From Otatea glauca (lineage: Eukaryota > Streptophyta > Magnoliopsida > Poales > Poaceae): DNA of 64,000 bases. Position numbers and translations under genes: made by a program. The notes beneath the pieces are model-generated. The model was not told the DNA's origin. It ran no database searches and worked only from the letters and a program-made list of their open reading frames with translations. This document shows, one piece after another, positions 44,752 to 54,425 of this stretch. How positions within the stretch are numbered: the first letter of the stretch is position 1; each line of letters begins with the position of its first letter. The stretch spans positions 18,066,723-18,130,722 of the forward strand of contig CM070728.1 in the NCBI GenBank assembly GCA_036346275.1, given 5' to 3'.

Positions 44752-46209
44752 CAAGGTTAAAAATTTCAGTGAAATTTTGCGAAAACTCGGCAAGATCTCG
44801 GATTTCGGCCAGGGACGAGATTCAAAATCCCAGTCGGATAAAAAAAATTTGAAAAAAATATCAAATTGCTACATTATTTTCGAAATCTCGGGTTTTTTTT
44901 GGATTTGGCCCAATAACCCTTAAGAATGTCACCTTCCATGAAAATGTGTTGAAAAACCGAATTTTTGAGACGTTTTATAATTTTAGAAGAAACACTGTTA
45001 GATTTTTATAAAATTGTACAAGAGTGATAATTCTCTGAAACATTTATGGTACCATATATAGAAGTCTAGGATCATACATGAAAATTTTCAAAATAATTGA
45101 ATTTCATTTGTTATCTTTAAAAAATCAAAAATAGAATGAACATAATTGAGATAGTAACCTTGTTAGAATTTTATAAATTTTCTTGAGTGTGATCATGATC
45201 CAAAATTTTTATGACAGCTTAAGCATTGGTTGAGAACTCTTCTCATTTTTTTAAAAAAAATTTAAACTTTTTTTGTTTGCTCAATCAAATATATGAAAAC
45301 ATTGAACTTCATTTGCTATCTTTCAAAAATCAAACACAGAAGGAACATTAACATAAATGGTACAGTACCCTTGTAAGAATTTTATAAATTTACTGAAGTG
45401 CGATCATAATCCAAAATTTTATTAGAGCTTAATCATTTCCTTAGAACCCTTCGGTAAAATTATCAAAAATTCTAAACCTTTTTTGATTGCTCAAGCAAAA
45501 TATATGTATTGATCGTTAGGCTTTTATCAGGACAGCAGCACTGTCTTAATTTTTGAAACTTCCTCATGCTTGATCATCATCTAAAAATATTATGAAAACA
45601 TTATTGATGCATAAGGACCATCCACAAAAATTTTCAAAGTTTTATAACGTGGTTTGAACTATTTTTCATTCGGTTGAAGTTTGCGAGTAAGACTTTTATC
45701 AGAACAGTATCACTGTTAGAATTGTTTAAAATTCCTGAGGCTTTATTATCATCTGAAAATTTTATAGAAATATTACTGATGCATCAGGACCATCTATAAA
45801 AAATTTCAAAATTTTCTAACGTGGTTTGTTTAATTTTTCATTCAATTCAAATTTGCCGATCAGCCTTTTATCAGGACAGTACCACTATCAGAATTGTTTA
45901 AATTTTCTCAAACTTGATCATCATCTAAAATTTTTATGGGAACATTAGTGGTGTGTCAGGACAATCCACAAAAAAAATTCAAAAATTTCCAACGTGTTTT
46001 GCACTATTTTTTGCTCGGTTCAATTTTACCGAAATCTCGGCATTTCTCGGCGAGATTTCGGTATTTCTCGGTGAAATCTCGGTTGGAAAAAAAATTGGAT
46101 TTGAATTTTGATTTTTTTTCCGAAATTTGTCCGAAATTCCAAGATCTCAGTGAAATTTCAGATTTCGGACACCTCCGAGATGTCAACCAAAAACGAGATT
46201 TGAAACCTT
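44752..46209. mobile_element. Large non-autonomous hAT-like element with internal tandem repeats
   Basis: Begins CAAGGTTAAAAATTTC and ends GAGATTTGAAACCTT. The flanking octamers GTCTCCAC (44744-44751) and GTCTCTAC (46210-46217) match at 7 of 8. Subterminal sequences are rich in ATTTCGG / CTCGG / GAAATCTCGG motifs. The centre is built of tandem repeats, including ~172-bp units starting CTTTTATCAGGACAG at 45521, 45693 and 45865, and a ~211-bp pair starting TGTTAGAATTTTATAAATTT at 45161 and 45372. No coding capacity. Confidence 0.7.
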
Positions 46210-46280
46210 GTCTCTACTTCTCCACGCTGTCGACCATGACACTCCCGGGCTGCATTGGCCGTCAAGCCCCTAGGCATGAG

Positions 46281-46605
46281 CAGGGTTCACAAAACCGTTT
46301 TTGAAAAAACGCTCAAAATTCAAAAATATTGAGTCGAAAATCGTCAGAAACCATAGGGTTAAGAAATAAAAAAAATCAAAAAAATCGAAAACTGCTTGGT
46401 TTTGACCGAAAGACGACCGACCAATTGAATGTTCTTTAGAGCGATTTTCGAGCGGTTTTCACCGATTTTCGACTGGTTTACGTCGCATAAATGTTTTTAA
46501 AATTTTCAATTTTTTTTAACTAGACCGGTTTACCGACCAGTTTTGAATCTCGAACCGTAGTAGTACAGTCGAAAACCGCGATTTTCGTCGGTTTTTCAAA
46601 CCCTC
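46281..46605. mobile_element. Non-autonomous hAT element with CAGGGTT end
   Basis: Begins CAGGGTTCACAAAACCG and ends CGGTTTTTCAAACCCTC. Octamers GGCATGAG (46273-46280) and GGCGTGAG (46606-46613) are a target duplication with one mismatch. The interior carries repeated GATTTTCGACTGG / CGGTTTTC motifs. Length is 325 bp. Confidence 0.78.
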
Positions 46606-46740
46606 GGCGTGAGTCTGTCACGCCTGTTCGTTATGGTAGCCTCCGCATGCTGTTTTATTTTTTTCTTCTTCTTGTTACTGCTGCTGCAAATTGAGTGCAG
46701 GACTTGTTTCTATTTGAAGTGGTTGATGCTCCCATGTATA

Positions 46741-46800
46741 CTAGTATAGTGCCTGTGCTAACGCTACGACGGCAGTACACCCGTTTATCAATTAAATGAG
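46741..46800 (-). mobile_element. Helitron 3' terminus, minus orientation
   Basis: The sequence ACTAGTATAGTGCCTGTGC followed by TAACGCTACGACGG matches the reversed grass Helitron 3' end (hairpin, then GGCACTATA, then CTAG before T). The other end could not be located to the right, so extent is unknown. Confidence 0.45.
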
Positions 46801-47761
46801 AAGATAAGTATGAATACAACACTTAATAATAAAAAAGAAATTTAGAATTTTAAATGAATTTAGAAAGAAAAACAGAACTAAATGGAGGTCGAATAGGCGA
46901 AAACGGGCTTCCAAAAGATTTTAAATCAAGAAAGAGAGAAAAAAAAGAATTTTCTGATCTTATATTATTTTTTTGCAGCTTCCACAGAGAGTGCTCTCTG
47001 GGCTTGGCCAGGGCAAGGGGGAGGGAAGGCCAGGGGTGGTCGGCCGGTCGCAGTGGGTCGGCACTGGTGCGGCGAGATCGCCGGCACGACGCCTGCGGGG
47101 GAGGAGTCACGGTTGAGGTGAATTTCACCGGGAAAGATGGCGGTGATGGCTTAGGTTACCTCCAAAATCCGACGATCTTTACAAGAGGGAGCACTTGGGG
47201 ATTTACGCAATGCGATGGGGTGGAGGAGAGCTCGCCGGCTTTTATAGCACCGAAGCAAGCATATTTATGGAAACCATAATTTGGGATCAAATCAGATTGG
47301 GAGGAAATTTTGGCAGTAGAGCACGAAATTTGGGGAATTAACACCATAGATGGAAAGAGGAGATTTGGTGCGGGATTGATGGAGCTTTGGAGCTTTTTTC
47401 TTGCTTTAATAGAAGGAGGGAAGAGAAGAAGCTTCTCTGGTCTGGGCTACAGCTAAAAGAAGCTACAGGTGAGTTGCCTTCATTTTTTTTAAATATAGAA
47501 GGATTTTTGAAAAGATAGCACATTAGGTTAAAAAATTCTAGAAAAATTCTCAAAAAAACTTTCGATTATTTTATACTTAATAAAATTATTTTTTAAAAAA
47601 ATAAATTATAAACTTGCCGAGGCACGGCGGCATGAGGTCGTGACAAAGAACCTCGCGCGTCGGCAAAGCCAGCGATGGCGATCAGTGGAGCTATTGCGGA
47701 CTGCGTTCTCCCATTGCCACGCCCCATCTCCCGGTTTCCTTTTCCCAGCAAGTAATGTATG

Positions 47762-47831
47762 GTCCTTTCCTTTTCCAGGACGTTTGTTTCCTTTTCCTTG
47801 ATTCCAGGACGTTTGTTTCCTTTTCCTTGTT
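47762..47831. repeat. Short tandem duplication of a CCAGGACGTTTGTTTCC unit
   Basis: The unit CCAGGACGTTTGTTTCCTTT plus TCCTTG occurs twice in direct orientation, about 31 bp apart. Confidence 0.75.
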
Positions 47832-48157
47832 GATGTTGGAGGTGAGGGAAGGTCTATTGTGGGCAACATGGATGATTTCGGAAAAATATGGAAAAATAAA
47901 CTGCGCTCGCCGACCGCTGGATCCGCAAGGAAAAAAGATAAAATTAAAATGCTTTCACGCCACGGTTCCGCGAGAAAAAATTGAAAAAAATTAAGTAGCA
48001 CTCACAGACAGTTGGTTCCTTAGATAAAAAATTAAAACAAAAATTCAGCGCTCTCCGTACGCTGAAATTAGGCTCTATTGGGCTAGATCCGTAAAAAAGT
48101 CTCGAGAAGGATCATATTCAGAAAAAAAATACGATCACAATGCCAGGACAATAAAAA

Positions 48158-48340
48158 ATTCAAGTCTTATTTCCTTGCATGCGGATCCTCTCTGTTTATT
48201 TCCTTGTTTGATTCACCCTCCTTCCAAATATGTAGTACGTATAATTTTAGCCAGCAAAAAATTCAAATCTGGTTTCCTTGCATGCGGATCCTCCTTATTT
48301 ATTTCCTTGTTTGATTCGCTCTCCTTCCAAATATGTAGGT
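48158..48340. repeat. Direct duplication of an ~80-bp unit
   Basis: Copies begin near 48158 and 48261 (AAAATTCAA). Each contains TTTCCTTGCATGCGGATCCT, TTTATTTCCTTGTTTGATTC and TCCTTCCAAATATGTAG. Confidence 0.8.
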
Positions 48341-48599
48341 GGGGGAGGTATGCTGTGGGCCACAGGGATGATTAGACACACTAAATAATGACCATAGGAT
48401 GTGGGTGAGTAAAACTGAGGAAAGATCTGAGACATTCATTTTGATGAATGCAAGTTTCTGGGGACATTTTGCTGGGTGCACGAACATTGGGCCATCTCTA
48501 ATGAGGTGCATTATTTAGGGTGGACGTAGAAAAATTTGCTTAGGTGCATTATAAAGGGGTATATATAAGATCCCTAATCAAACCTTTCCTAATCACAGA

Positions 48600-49095
48600 A
48601 GATTTCCTTGCCTCTCGTTCGTTTGAGCCGTGGAGCAAGCCGGCTCGGCTCGCGGCTAGAGCCGAGCCGGCCGAAAAAAATTACAACCGGGTCTTTTTTC
48701 GAAAAAAAAATACGTATAAGTCCTTTTTTCGAAAAAAAAACGGTTAAGTCCTTTTTCCGAAAAAAGAATGTATATTACGTCTAGGTCCTTTATGCGTTTT
48801 TAAGGCTTGTGCTCGGATCTTTTTATCAAAAATGGAATTACGAATAGGTTCTTTTCGGGGAAAAAAACATTCGGGTCCCTTTTTTTTTGAAAAAATATAC
48901 AACGCATTTAGGTCCTTGTTGTGTTTTTCTAGCATTACGTTTAAACCCTTTTGCGGAAAACACAAAATCCTTTTTAGGTCCTTTTCGCTCGTTTTCTCGA
49001 TTTACTCGTGTGTGAAGCGTCGATCGCGCGTTTTCTCGATTTGCTCGCGTGGAGAGCGGCGCCCGCGGCGTGGTACACCGCGTACAGGTTTCTAG
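48600..49095 (+). mobile_element. Helitron-like element of the GGACCTAAACGTAAT-repeat family
   Basis: The 3' end has TTTTCTCGATTTGCTCGCGT, a GC hairpin (GCGGCGTGGTACACCGC), and TTTCTAG before T, matching the minus-oriented element that starts at 52834. The interior is a run of ~40-60-bp units of the form AGGTCCTTTTTTCGAAAAAA with ATTACGT spacers. The 5' boundary is not defined (roughly 48600, or further left). Confidence 0.6.
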
Positions 49096-49697
49096 TTGTA
49101 ACTAGCTGTCGAAGGATGAAAGGCCAAATGATGTACTTTGCCAGCTTGTGATGATTGATCTCACCAAACCTAATTACTGAAATAAAAAGAGAGGGGGAGG
49201 AGTTTGCCCTACAGTGCCAAGTAATTTTTACACTTCTGTGATGATTTTAGATCAAAATATGAAATTCATGCTTTAGTTGATTTGATATATCTACAGGGTC
49301 AAACTGTTTGGGAGTTTATTAAGCCCTTCAATTGGTTCCTAAGATTATAGTCAGGGTCACTGATTCTTGCCAAAAATTTGTGAAAGAACCGATCATCATT
49401 TCTTTTTAGTAATGCTACTGATGTGCCTTGCGATGGATAACCTTCAAGGGGAGTTTAGAAGTTACTTATATAGACCAGCAGACCAGAATTTTATCAACGA
49501 GGGTTCGAAAGAAAATATTATAATCTCTTTTGAATATAGGTTAATACTCTTTTCGTTAATTTTAAGTGATATTTTAGAATTTGTGCAATCAAAATTTCTA
49601 AAATTTAATTATTAGTATATTTACAATGATCTATTGACATTTTCATTAAAGTTTTTCATAAAATTATTATTTTTGTTTATGCTAGTATAGAATTATG
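49096..49697. other. Intergenic, nothing recognised
   Basis: AT-rich sequence. The open frame at 49367-49615 has no recognisable domain. Confidence 0.4.
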
Positions 49698-49821
49698 CTC
49701 CCTCCGACACAAATAGTTGTCGATTTGGACATCGACATGATTTTCAAATATTGATAGTCAAAGTTTAGAAAGTTTGATTGCACCTATGTCCAAAGCGGCA
49801 ACTATTTGTGACTGCAGGGAG
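49698..49821. mobile_element. Short Stowaway MITE (internally deleted)
   Basis: Ends CTCCCTCCGACACAAATAG and CTATTTGTGACTGCAGGGAG, 124 bp, with TA on the right side and a mutated TG on the left. The body is much shorter than in the full copy at 33214-33470. Confidence 0.75.
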
Positions 49822-49865
49822 TAATATTTTACCATGAAAACTCCATACGCTAAGTATTTAGACGA

Positions 49866-49931
49866 CACAACTAACATGGCAACCTATCTAGTGTAAACCC
49901 ACCTCAAGGTGTTATCCAAGAAACCCTCAAC
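49866..49931. mobile_element. Left half of a fold-back MITE split by a hAT insertion
   Basis: ACATGGCAACCTATCTAGTG, AAACCCACCTCAAGG and AACCCTCAAC match the left arm of the MITE at 24975-25250. The continuation (TGACCTATTCGATTTGGACT, CGCATGAGATAGAGG) appears only after the hAT element, at 51519-51580. Confidence 0.7.
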
Positions 49932-51510
49932 CAGGGGCCGACCCTAGGCATGGGCAGCCGGGACGACTGCCTAGGGCCCACGAAAGCTAGGGGTCCCTGC
50001 TCATGTATATATACCTGTATGTATAATATATACCCTATGTAATAAGGAACAAAGGAATAGGCACAAAGACACGTATGGTTCATAGATGCTTCCAGTGCTC
50101 CCTATCCTAATCCAAGTATGACAGAGAGAACTCATTACGCATCAATCAGATACATCTGATGCACGCAACCTCTGTATTCCCCTCGACCCCTCCACTCCTT
50201 TTTCGGTCTTCCCCGAAACGAATGCCATCGCCTGCTTGGTCATTGCCATTAAATGGAGGAGGTGAGCCCAATTTCATCGATTCCCTACCAATTTGCCTTC
50301 AATTTCTTCACTTTGCAACGGATCTATTCGAAATCCCTTCATGTAGCCATTGCATACATAGTATGTTTTCCTGAATTTTCGTTCCTTGATTATTTTTTAA
50401 ATACCACTTCTAGTCTCTAACACAACATCTACACTATTTAGAACAAAATCTTGAACTTCCTTATAACATTTTTTGCCTTTTTCTATAAAGATCTTAATTA
50501 AATCTGAGAGAGAATTAAAAAGAAGAGATTGGAATTGCATATTTTGGTCAGTTATTCAAGGTAAGATTTCCTTTAGGTGATTTGACTATCTAAGTTAGAG
50601 CTTTGCAATTGCACTAAGCATCTGAATTTTATGTGATGTGCTATTATGTTTTCAGGACCTTTTCACATATCATATGGTTAAAGCTTTATGATACTTCTTG
50701 CTGCAGTTTCAACTTCTATCCAGTGGTCATAATCTAGGAGCCTTTGTTCCTTGTGTAACCCGACTCTTATGCTATTTATGTGGTGAGATATCATCTAGAA
50801 AGTACTTATCTAGGAGTGAAAAAGAAAAGAAATAAAACGAGTAAATGAGTTGATAGAATCCCCAAAAGGATACATTGACATTCTTTAGAATTAATACCGA
50901 TTCTCATAGAAATTTTGATGAATTGGTCTTAGCTACTGTTGAAGAACAACCTAATGAAAATTTAGGTCAAAGTGATGATAATAATTTGAATGGACATGAA
51001 AATTTAGCTAATTCACCTAATGTAGAAACTACAAGTGTTGATGAAGAACCAAAATTTACTATAGATATTCATGATTCGAGAATTTAGGACAACCTTAATA
51101 ATATAACAAAGGACATTCTATTGGAAAAGGGGCCTATAAGAGAACAAAATATTGTATTCCCTCTAGATAATTTCAATAGATATTTTTCATATGCTAATTA
51201 TTCTAGAAAAATGAGCAATGAAGAGGTGCATGATATAAAATGGTTAGTTTATTCTAAACATGTCTTCTCCAAAATTGTTTTATCCTTAGTATCATTTATA
51301 GTTTTTTAGACATACTCATATTATTAATATGCTAGCGGATTGTCGCCAACGAGTATTTTGTATTTTTGTGATGTGCTAAGTCTAATGCCTACTAAATTGA
51401 AATTTATCTTTTGCAAGTAAAATAAAAGATACTGCTACATGTTTACTTAGAACGAAGGGCCTCCGCTTTTATCATGCCCTAGGACCTTCGAAATACCAGG
51501 AATGACCCTG
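49932..51510 (+). mobile_element. hAT element with a decayed transposase
   Basis: Begins CAGGGGCCGACCCTAG and ends AATGACCCTG (inverted CAGGGTCATT). Perfect 8-bp target duplication CCCTCAAC at 49924-49931 and 51511-51518. At about 50870-51310 the plus strand encodes pieces of the N-terminal part of plant zinc-finger-MYM / hAT transposases (see separate entry). It is nested inside a fold-back MITE. Length is 1579 bp, so most of the transposase is missing. Confidence 0.88.
50875..51310 (+). pseudogene. hAT transposase remnant (zinc-finger MYM/TTF-type N-terminus)
   Basis: 50875-51087 reads FRINTDSHRNFDELVLATVE and on to FTIDIHDSRI-stop. 51091-51309 continues DNLNNITKDILLEKGPIREQ, NIVFPLDNFNRYFSYANYSR and KMSNEEVHDIKWLVYSKHVF. 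This matches the EKGPIRE...FPxD...RxFSxxxYxRKMSNGExxxRKWLVYS block upstream of the TTF zinc finger in plant hAT transposases. The stop after DSRI falls where Trp is expected. The zinc-finger cysteines, DUF4371 and catalytic regions are absent. A basic KKRNKTSK run with stops precedes it. Confidence 0.75.
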
Positions 51511-51518
51511 CCCTCAAC

Positions 51519-51580
51519 TGACCTATTCGATTTGGACTCAACGCATGAGATAGAGGAGTTCATCCCATTTTTTGAGGCTG
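51519..51580. mobile_element. Right fragment of the split fold-back MITE
   Basis: Continues the MITE interrupted at 49931: TGACCTATTCGATTTGGACT, CAACGCATGAGATAGAGGAG. The far end is truncated. Confidence 0.55.
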
Positions 51581-51760
51581 TTTGGAATGGCTCCAGCTCC
51601 CAGATTCTTGTTTCAAGTAGGTGGAGCCATGTCAAACGGTCTAGTTCCTAAAAAAATCGAATCTGGAATTTGATGAATTTGAAGCACGATGTAGTTTATT
51701 TTTATAGAGTACTGTTCCCCACAAAAAGCTATGACTCTCGTTACGAGACTGCCGTTGGAG

Positions 51761-52182
51761 TAGAGATGTCCAAACAGGCTGGCCCAAGGCACGACACTAT
51801 TGGCCCGGCTCGAGCACGGCACGACCCACTCGCCCGTGCCATGCTTGGGCAAAAGCAATACACAATGGGCCGTAAGACAAAGATGGCTCGGCACGACACG
51901 GCACGGCCTAATTTGGCTTGGCACGATTATGATTTTTTTCTGAATTTTTTCATACTTTTTCTATTTTTCTAATTTTTTCAGATTTTTTTAATTCTTTTGA
52001 CGCTAACAAACCGACACGGTTCGTCGAACCCGTACCAGCAAGGCACGACCCTTTAGCCCCGCGGACCGTGCTTAGGCTGCCTCCTCAGCACGTGGACCAG
52101 CACGGCATGATCCGTTTATTAATTGGGCCGAAACGAACCGTGCCTAAACGTGAAGTGCCGAGCAACCATTTGGGCACCTCTG
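51761..52182. mobile_element. Non-autonomous hAT element, TAGAGNTGNCCAAA family
   Basis: Begins TAGAGATGTCCAAACAGGC and ends CATTTGGGCACCTCTG. Perfect 8-bp target duplication CGTTGGAG at 51753-51760 and 52183-52190. Interior rich in GGCACGACCC / GGCACGGC motifs. Length is 422 bp. Same family as 53834-54307. Confidence 0.88.
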
Positions 52183-52201
52183 CGTTGGAGCTTGAGTAAA
52201 A

Positions 52202-52833
52202 CTAGATAGTATAGCGCGCTACGCCGCGCCGCGCAAATCTCACTCTGGAGCTTTCTTGTTGCAAAAATGGTAGAAGGACCTAAATATAATTTTAAATATC
52301 TCAGTCTTAAAGAACCGGCGCCCATGTTAAATTTACAGAACCACTTTTTTTCAAAATATTTTAAATCTTTTGGGTTTAAAGAACCGGCGCCCGAGAGGAC
52401 CTAAACGTAATTTTAAATCTTTTGGGTTTAAAGAACCAGCGCCCGAGAGAACCTAAACGTAATTTCAAATCTTTCGAGTTTAAAGAACCGACGCCCATGT
52501 CAATTTTGCGGAACCACAGGATTTTTTCGCAAAATAACCGTACCTAAACGTAATTTTAAATCTTTCGGGTTCAAAGAACTAGCGCTCGGGTTGAATTTGC
52601 GGAATCACGGGTTTTTTTGCAAAATAACCAGTGAAAGGACGTATCTGCGATTTAAATCTTTCGATTTTAAAGAACCAGCGCCTGGGTTGAATTTGCGGAA
52701 TCACATGGTCTTTTTTGAAAAATAACCGTTAGAAGGACCTGTTCGCGATTTCAAAATTTTCGAAGGGTTTTTTCGCAAAAAAATGGTACCTTGACGCCTG
52801 GGAGCTCAGCATTCCTTCCAGGCTTAATATATA
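52202..52833 (-). mobile_element. Helitron-like element A with phased AAAGAACCGGCGCCC repeats
   Basis: The left end is A then CTAGATAGTATAGCGCGCTA, followed by CGCCGCGCCGCGC, the reversed 3' hairpin and CTAG terminus. The right end reads GGCTTAATATATACTAG, the reverse of a CTAGTATATATTAAGCC 5' end. The interior repeats a ~70-90-bp unit with GGACCTAAACGTAATTTTAA, ATCTTTCGGGTTTAAAGAAC and CAGCGCCCG about six times. Minus orientation. The element abuts Helitron B. Confidence 0.6.
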
Positions 52834-52854
52834 CTAGACAATAGAGCGTGGTGT

Positions 52855-53830
52855 GCCATGCCGCGATCGCCGCTTCCCACGCGAGCAAATCGAGAAAACG
52901 TGCGACTGTCGCTCCCTACGCGAGCAAATCGAGGAAACACGCGAAATGGTTGAAATGATACAATCTGCGATTTCGCTGGAACGGAAGGTCTGTCTTAGGG
53001 AAAACGGAAAACGAAAAAAAGGACCTAAACTTTTTTTTCCGGAAAAGCACCTAAACAAAATTTTATTTTTCCGAAAAAAGTCTTAAACGTAATGCTAAAA
53101 AAATGGGAAAAAGACCTAAATGCAATGTATATTTTTTCCATAAAAAGGACCTGAACATATTTTTTTTTGAAAAAGGACCTAAACGTAATTTTGATTTTAC
53201 AAAAAGGACCCGAGCGTAATGCCTAAAAACGCATAAAGGACCTAAACGTAATATATATCCTTTTTCAAAAAAAGGACCTAATCGTATTTTTTTTTTCCGA
53301 AAAGGACCTAAACGTAATTTTTTTTCGAAAAAAGGACCTAAGCGTAATTTTTTCCCGCGGCGCGAGCCGACCGCCACACCTCACGCAAGCAAATCGAGAA
53401 AACGTGCGACTGCCGCTCCCTACACGAGCAAATCGAGGAAATACGCGAAATGGTTGAAAGGATACAATCTGTGATTTCGCTGGAACGGAAGGTCTGCCTT
53501 TGGAAAAATGAAAAAAAGGACCTAAACTTTTTTTTTCCGAAAAAGAATCTAAACAGAATTTTATTTTTCCGAAAAAGGCCTTAAACGTAATGCTAAAAAA
53601 TTGGAAAAAGGACCTAAATGCAATGTATATTTTTTCCATAAAAAGGATGTGAACATTTTTTTTTCGAAAAAGGACCTAAACGTAATTTTAATTTTACGAA
53701 AAAGGACCCAAGCGCAATGCCTAAAAACGCATAAAAGACCTAAACGTAATATATATTCTTTTTAAAAAAGGACCTAATCATATTTTTTTTCTAAAAAAAA
53801 GACCGAAACGAATTTTCTTTCGAAGAAAGG
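52855..53830. repeat. Tandem duplication of a ~500-bp Helitron segment
   Basis: CGAGCAAATCGAGGAAACAC and GATTTCGCTGGAACGGAAGG occur near 52921/52970 and again near 53427/53475, each followed by the same order of GGACCTAAACGTAAT units (including ATGCCTAAAAACGCATAAA at 53220 and 53719). The period is about 505 bp. Confidence 0.8.
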
Positions 53831-53833
53831 ATC

Positions 53834-54307
53834 TAGAGCTGGCCAAATGGGCCGGCCCGAGGCACGCCACTGTAGGCACGACCCAGGCACGGCACGGCCC
53901 GGCACGATTACGACCCGGCACGACCCGTTTAGTTTAAAAATATTCGTTTTATAGCCGTTTGAGTATTAAAAAATTCAAAAAAAAATAAAAAAATCTACAT
54001 ACTTTGGGTTTTTCTAATTATTCTAAAATTTCCCTATTTTTTCTTATTTTTTTTCTTATTTTTTTGCATTTTTCATACTTTTCTAAAAAAAATTCTGTTT
54101 TTTTTTATTTTTTTGACGCTAACGGGCTACCCGGTCGACCCAGCCCGTTAAGCCTGCGAAGGACCGGACCGACACGGCACAACCCGAGAGGCTAATGGGC
54201 TGTGCCTGGACTGCCACCTCGGCACGTGGGCCGATACGACACAGCCCGTTTAGTAGTCAGGTGTAAACGGGCCGGACCGTGCCGCGCCGCCCGTTTGACC
54301 AGCTCTA
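53834..54307. mobile_element. Non-autonomous hAT element nested in Helitron B
   Basis: Begins TAGAGCTGGCCAAATGGG and ends CCCGTTTGACCAGCTCTA. Perfect 8-bp target duplication AAAGGATC at 53826-53833 and 54308-54315. Interior of GGCACGACCC / GGCACGGCCC repeats plus a T-rich centre. Length is 474 bp. The interrupted Helitron repeat resumes with GGATCTAAGCATAATTTTT. Confidence 0.9.
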
Positions 54308-54425
54308 AAAGGATCTAAGCATAATTTTTTTCGGCTCTCAAAATAACGTGAGGGCAGGAACTCCGTGGACTTCTCCCGCACGCGCGTCCTCGACCGAAGC
54401 TCGGCATTGGCGACACAAACCCTAG

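Larger units (their letters stand above)
46801..48599. other. Repeat-rich sequence, no gene
   Basis: Open frames (46854-47279 plus, 47606-48001 minus, 47755-47994 plus) show no known domain. Two local duplications are annotated separately. Low-complexity AAAAAATTC / AAAAAAGTCTCGAGAAGGATC sequence near 48000-48150 resembles the neighbouring Helitron interior. Confidence 0.4.
52834..54345 (-). mobile_element. Helitron-like element B, internally duplicated and interrupted by a hAT element
   Basis: Left terminus CTAGACAATAGAGCGTGG followed by a GC hairpin and CGAGCAAATCGAGAAAACG, the reverse of the 3' end of the element at 48600-49095. The interior has the ~40-60-bp AAAAAGGACCTAAACGTAAT / TTTTTTTCCGAAAA periodic units. 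A ~500-bp block is present twice in tandem (annotated separately). A hAT element is inserted at 53834-54307. The true right end is unknown and could lie beyond 54345. Confidence 0.55.

Noticed and set aside
46850..47350. 141-codon plus-strand open frame near a Helitron end
   Set aside because: No conserved motifs, biased Gly/Arg composition and overlapping antisense frames of equal length.
52834..53639. Minus-strand frames with repeated KKLRLGPFF / FRSFFRKK segments resembling a repeat protein
   Set aside because: The periodicity is that of the GGACCTAAACGTAAT DNA units; frames shift between units and stops are frequent.
52855..53830. CRISPR-like regularly spaced repeats
   Set aside because: Plant nuclear context, units degenerate and of varying spacing, no cas genes; explained by Helitron internal repeats.
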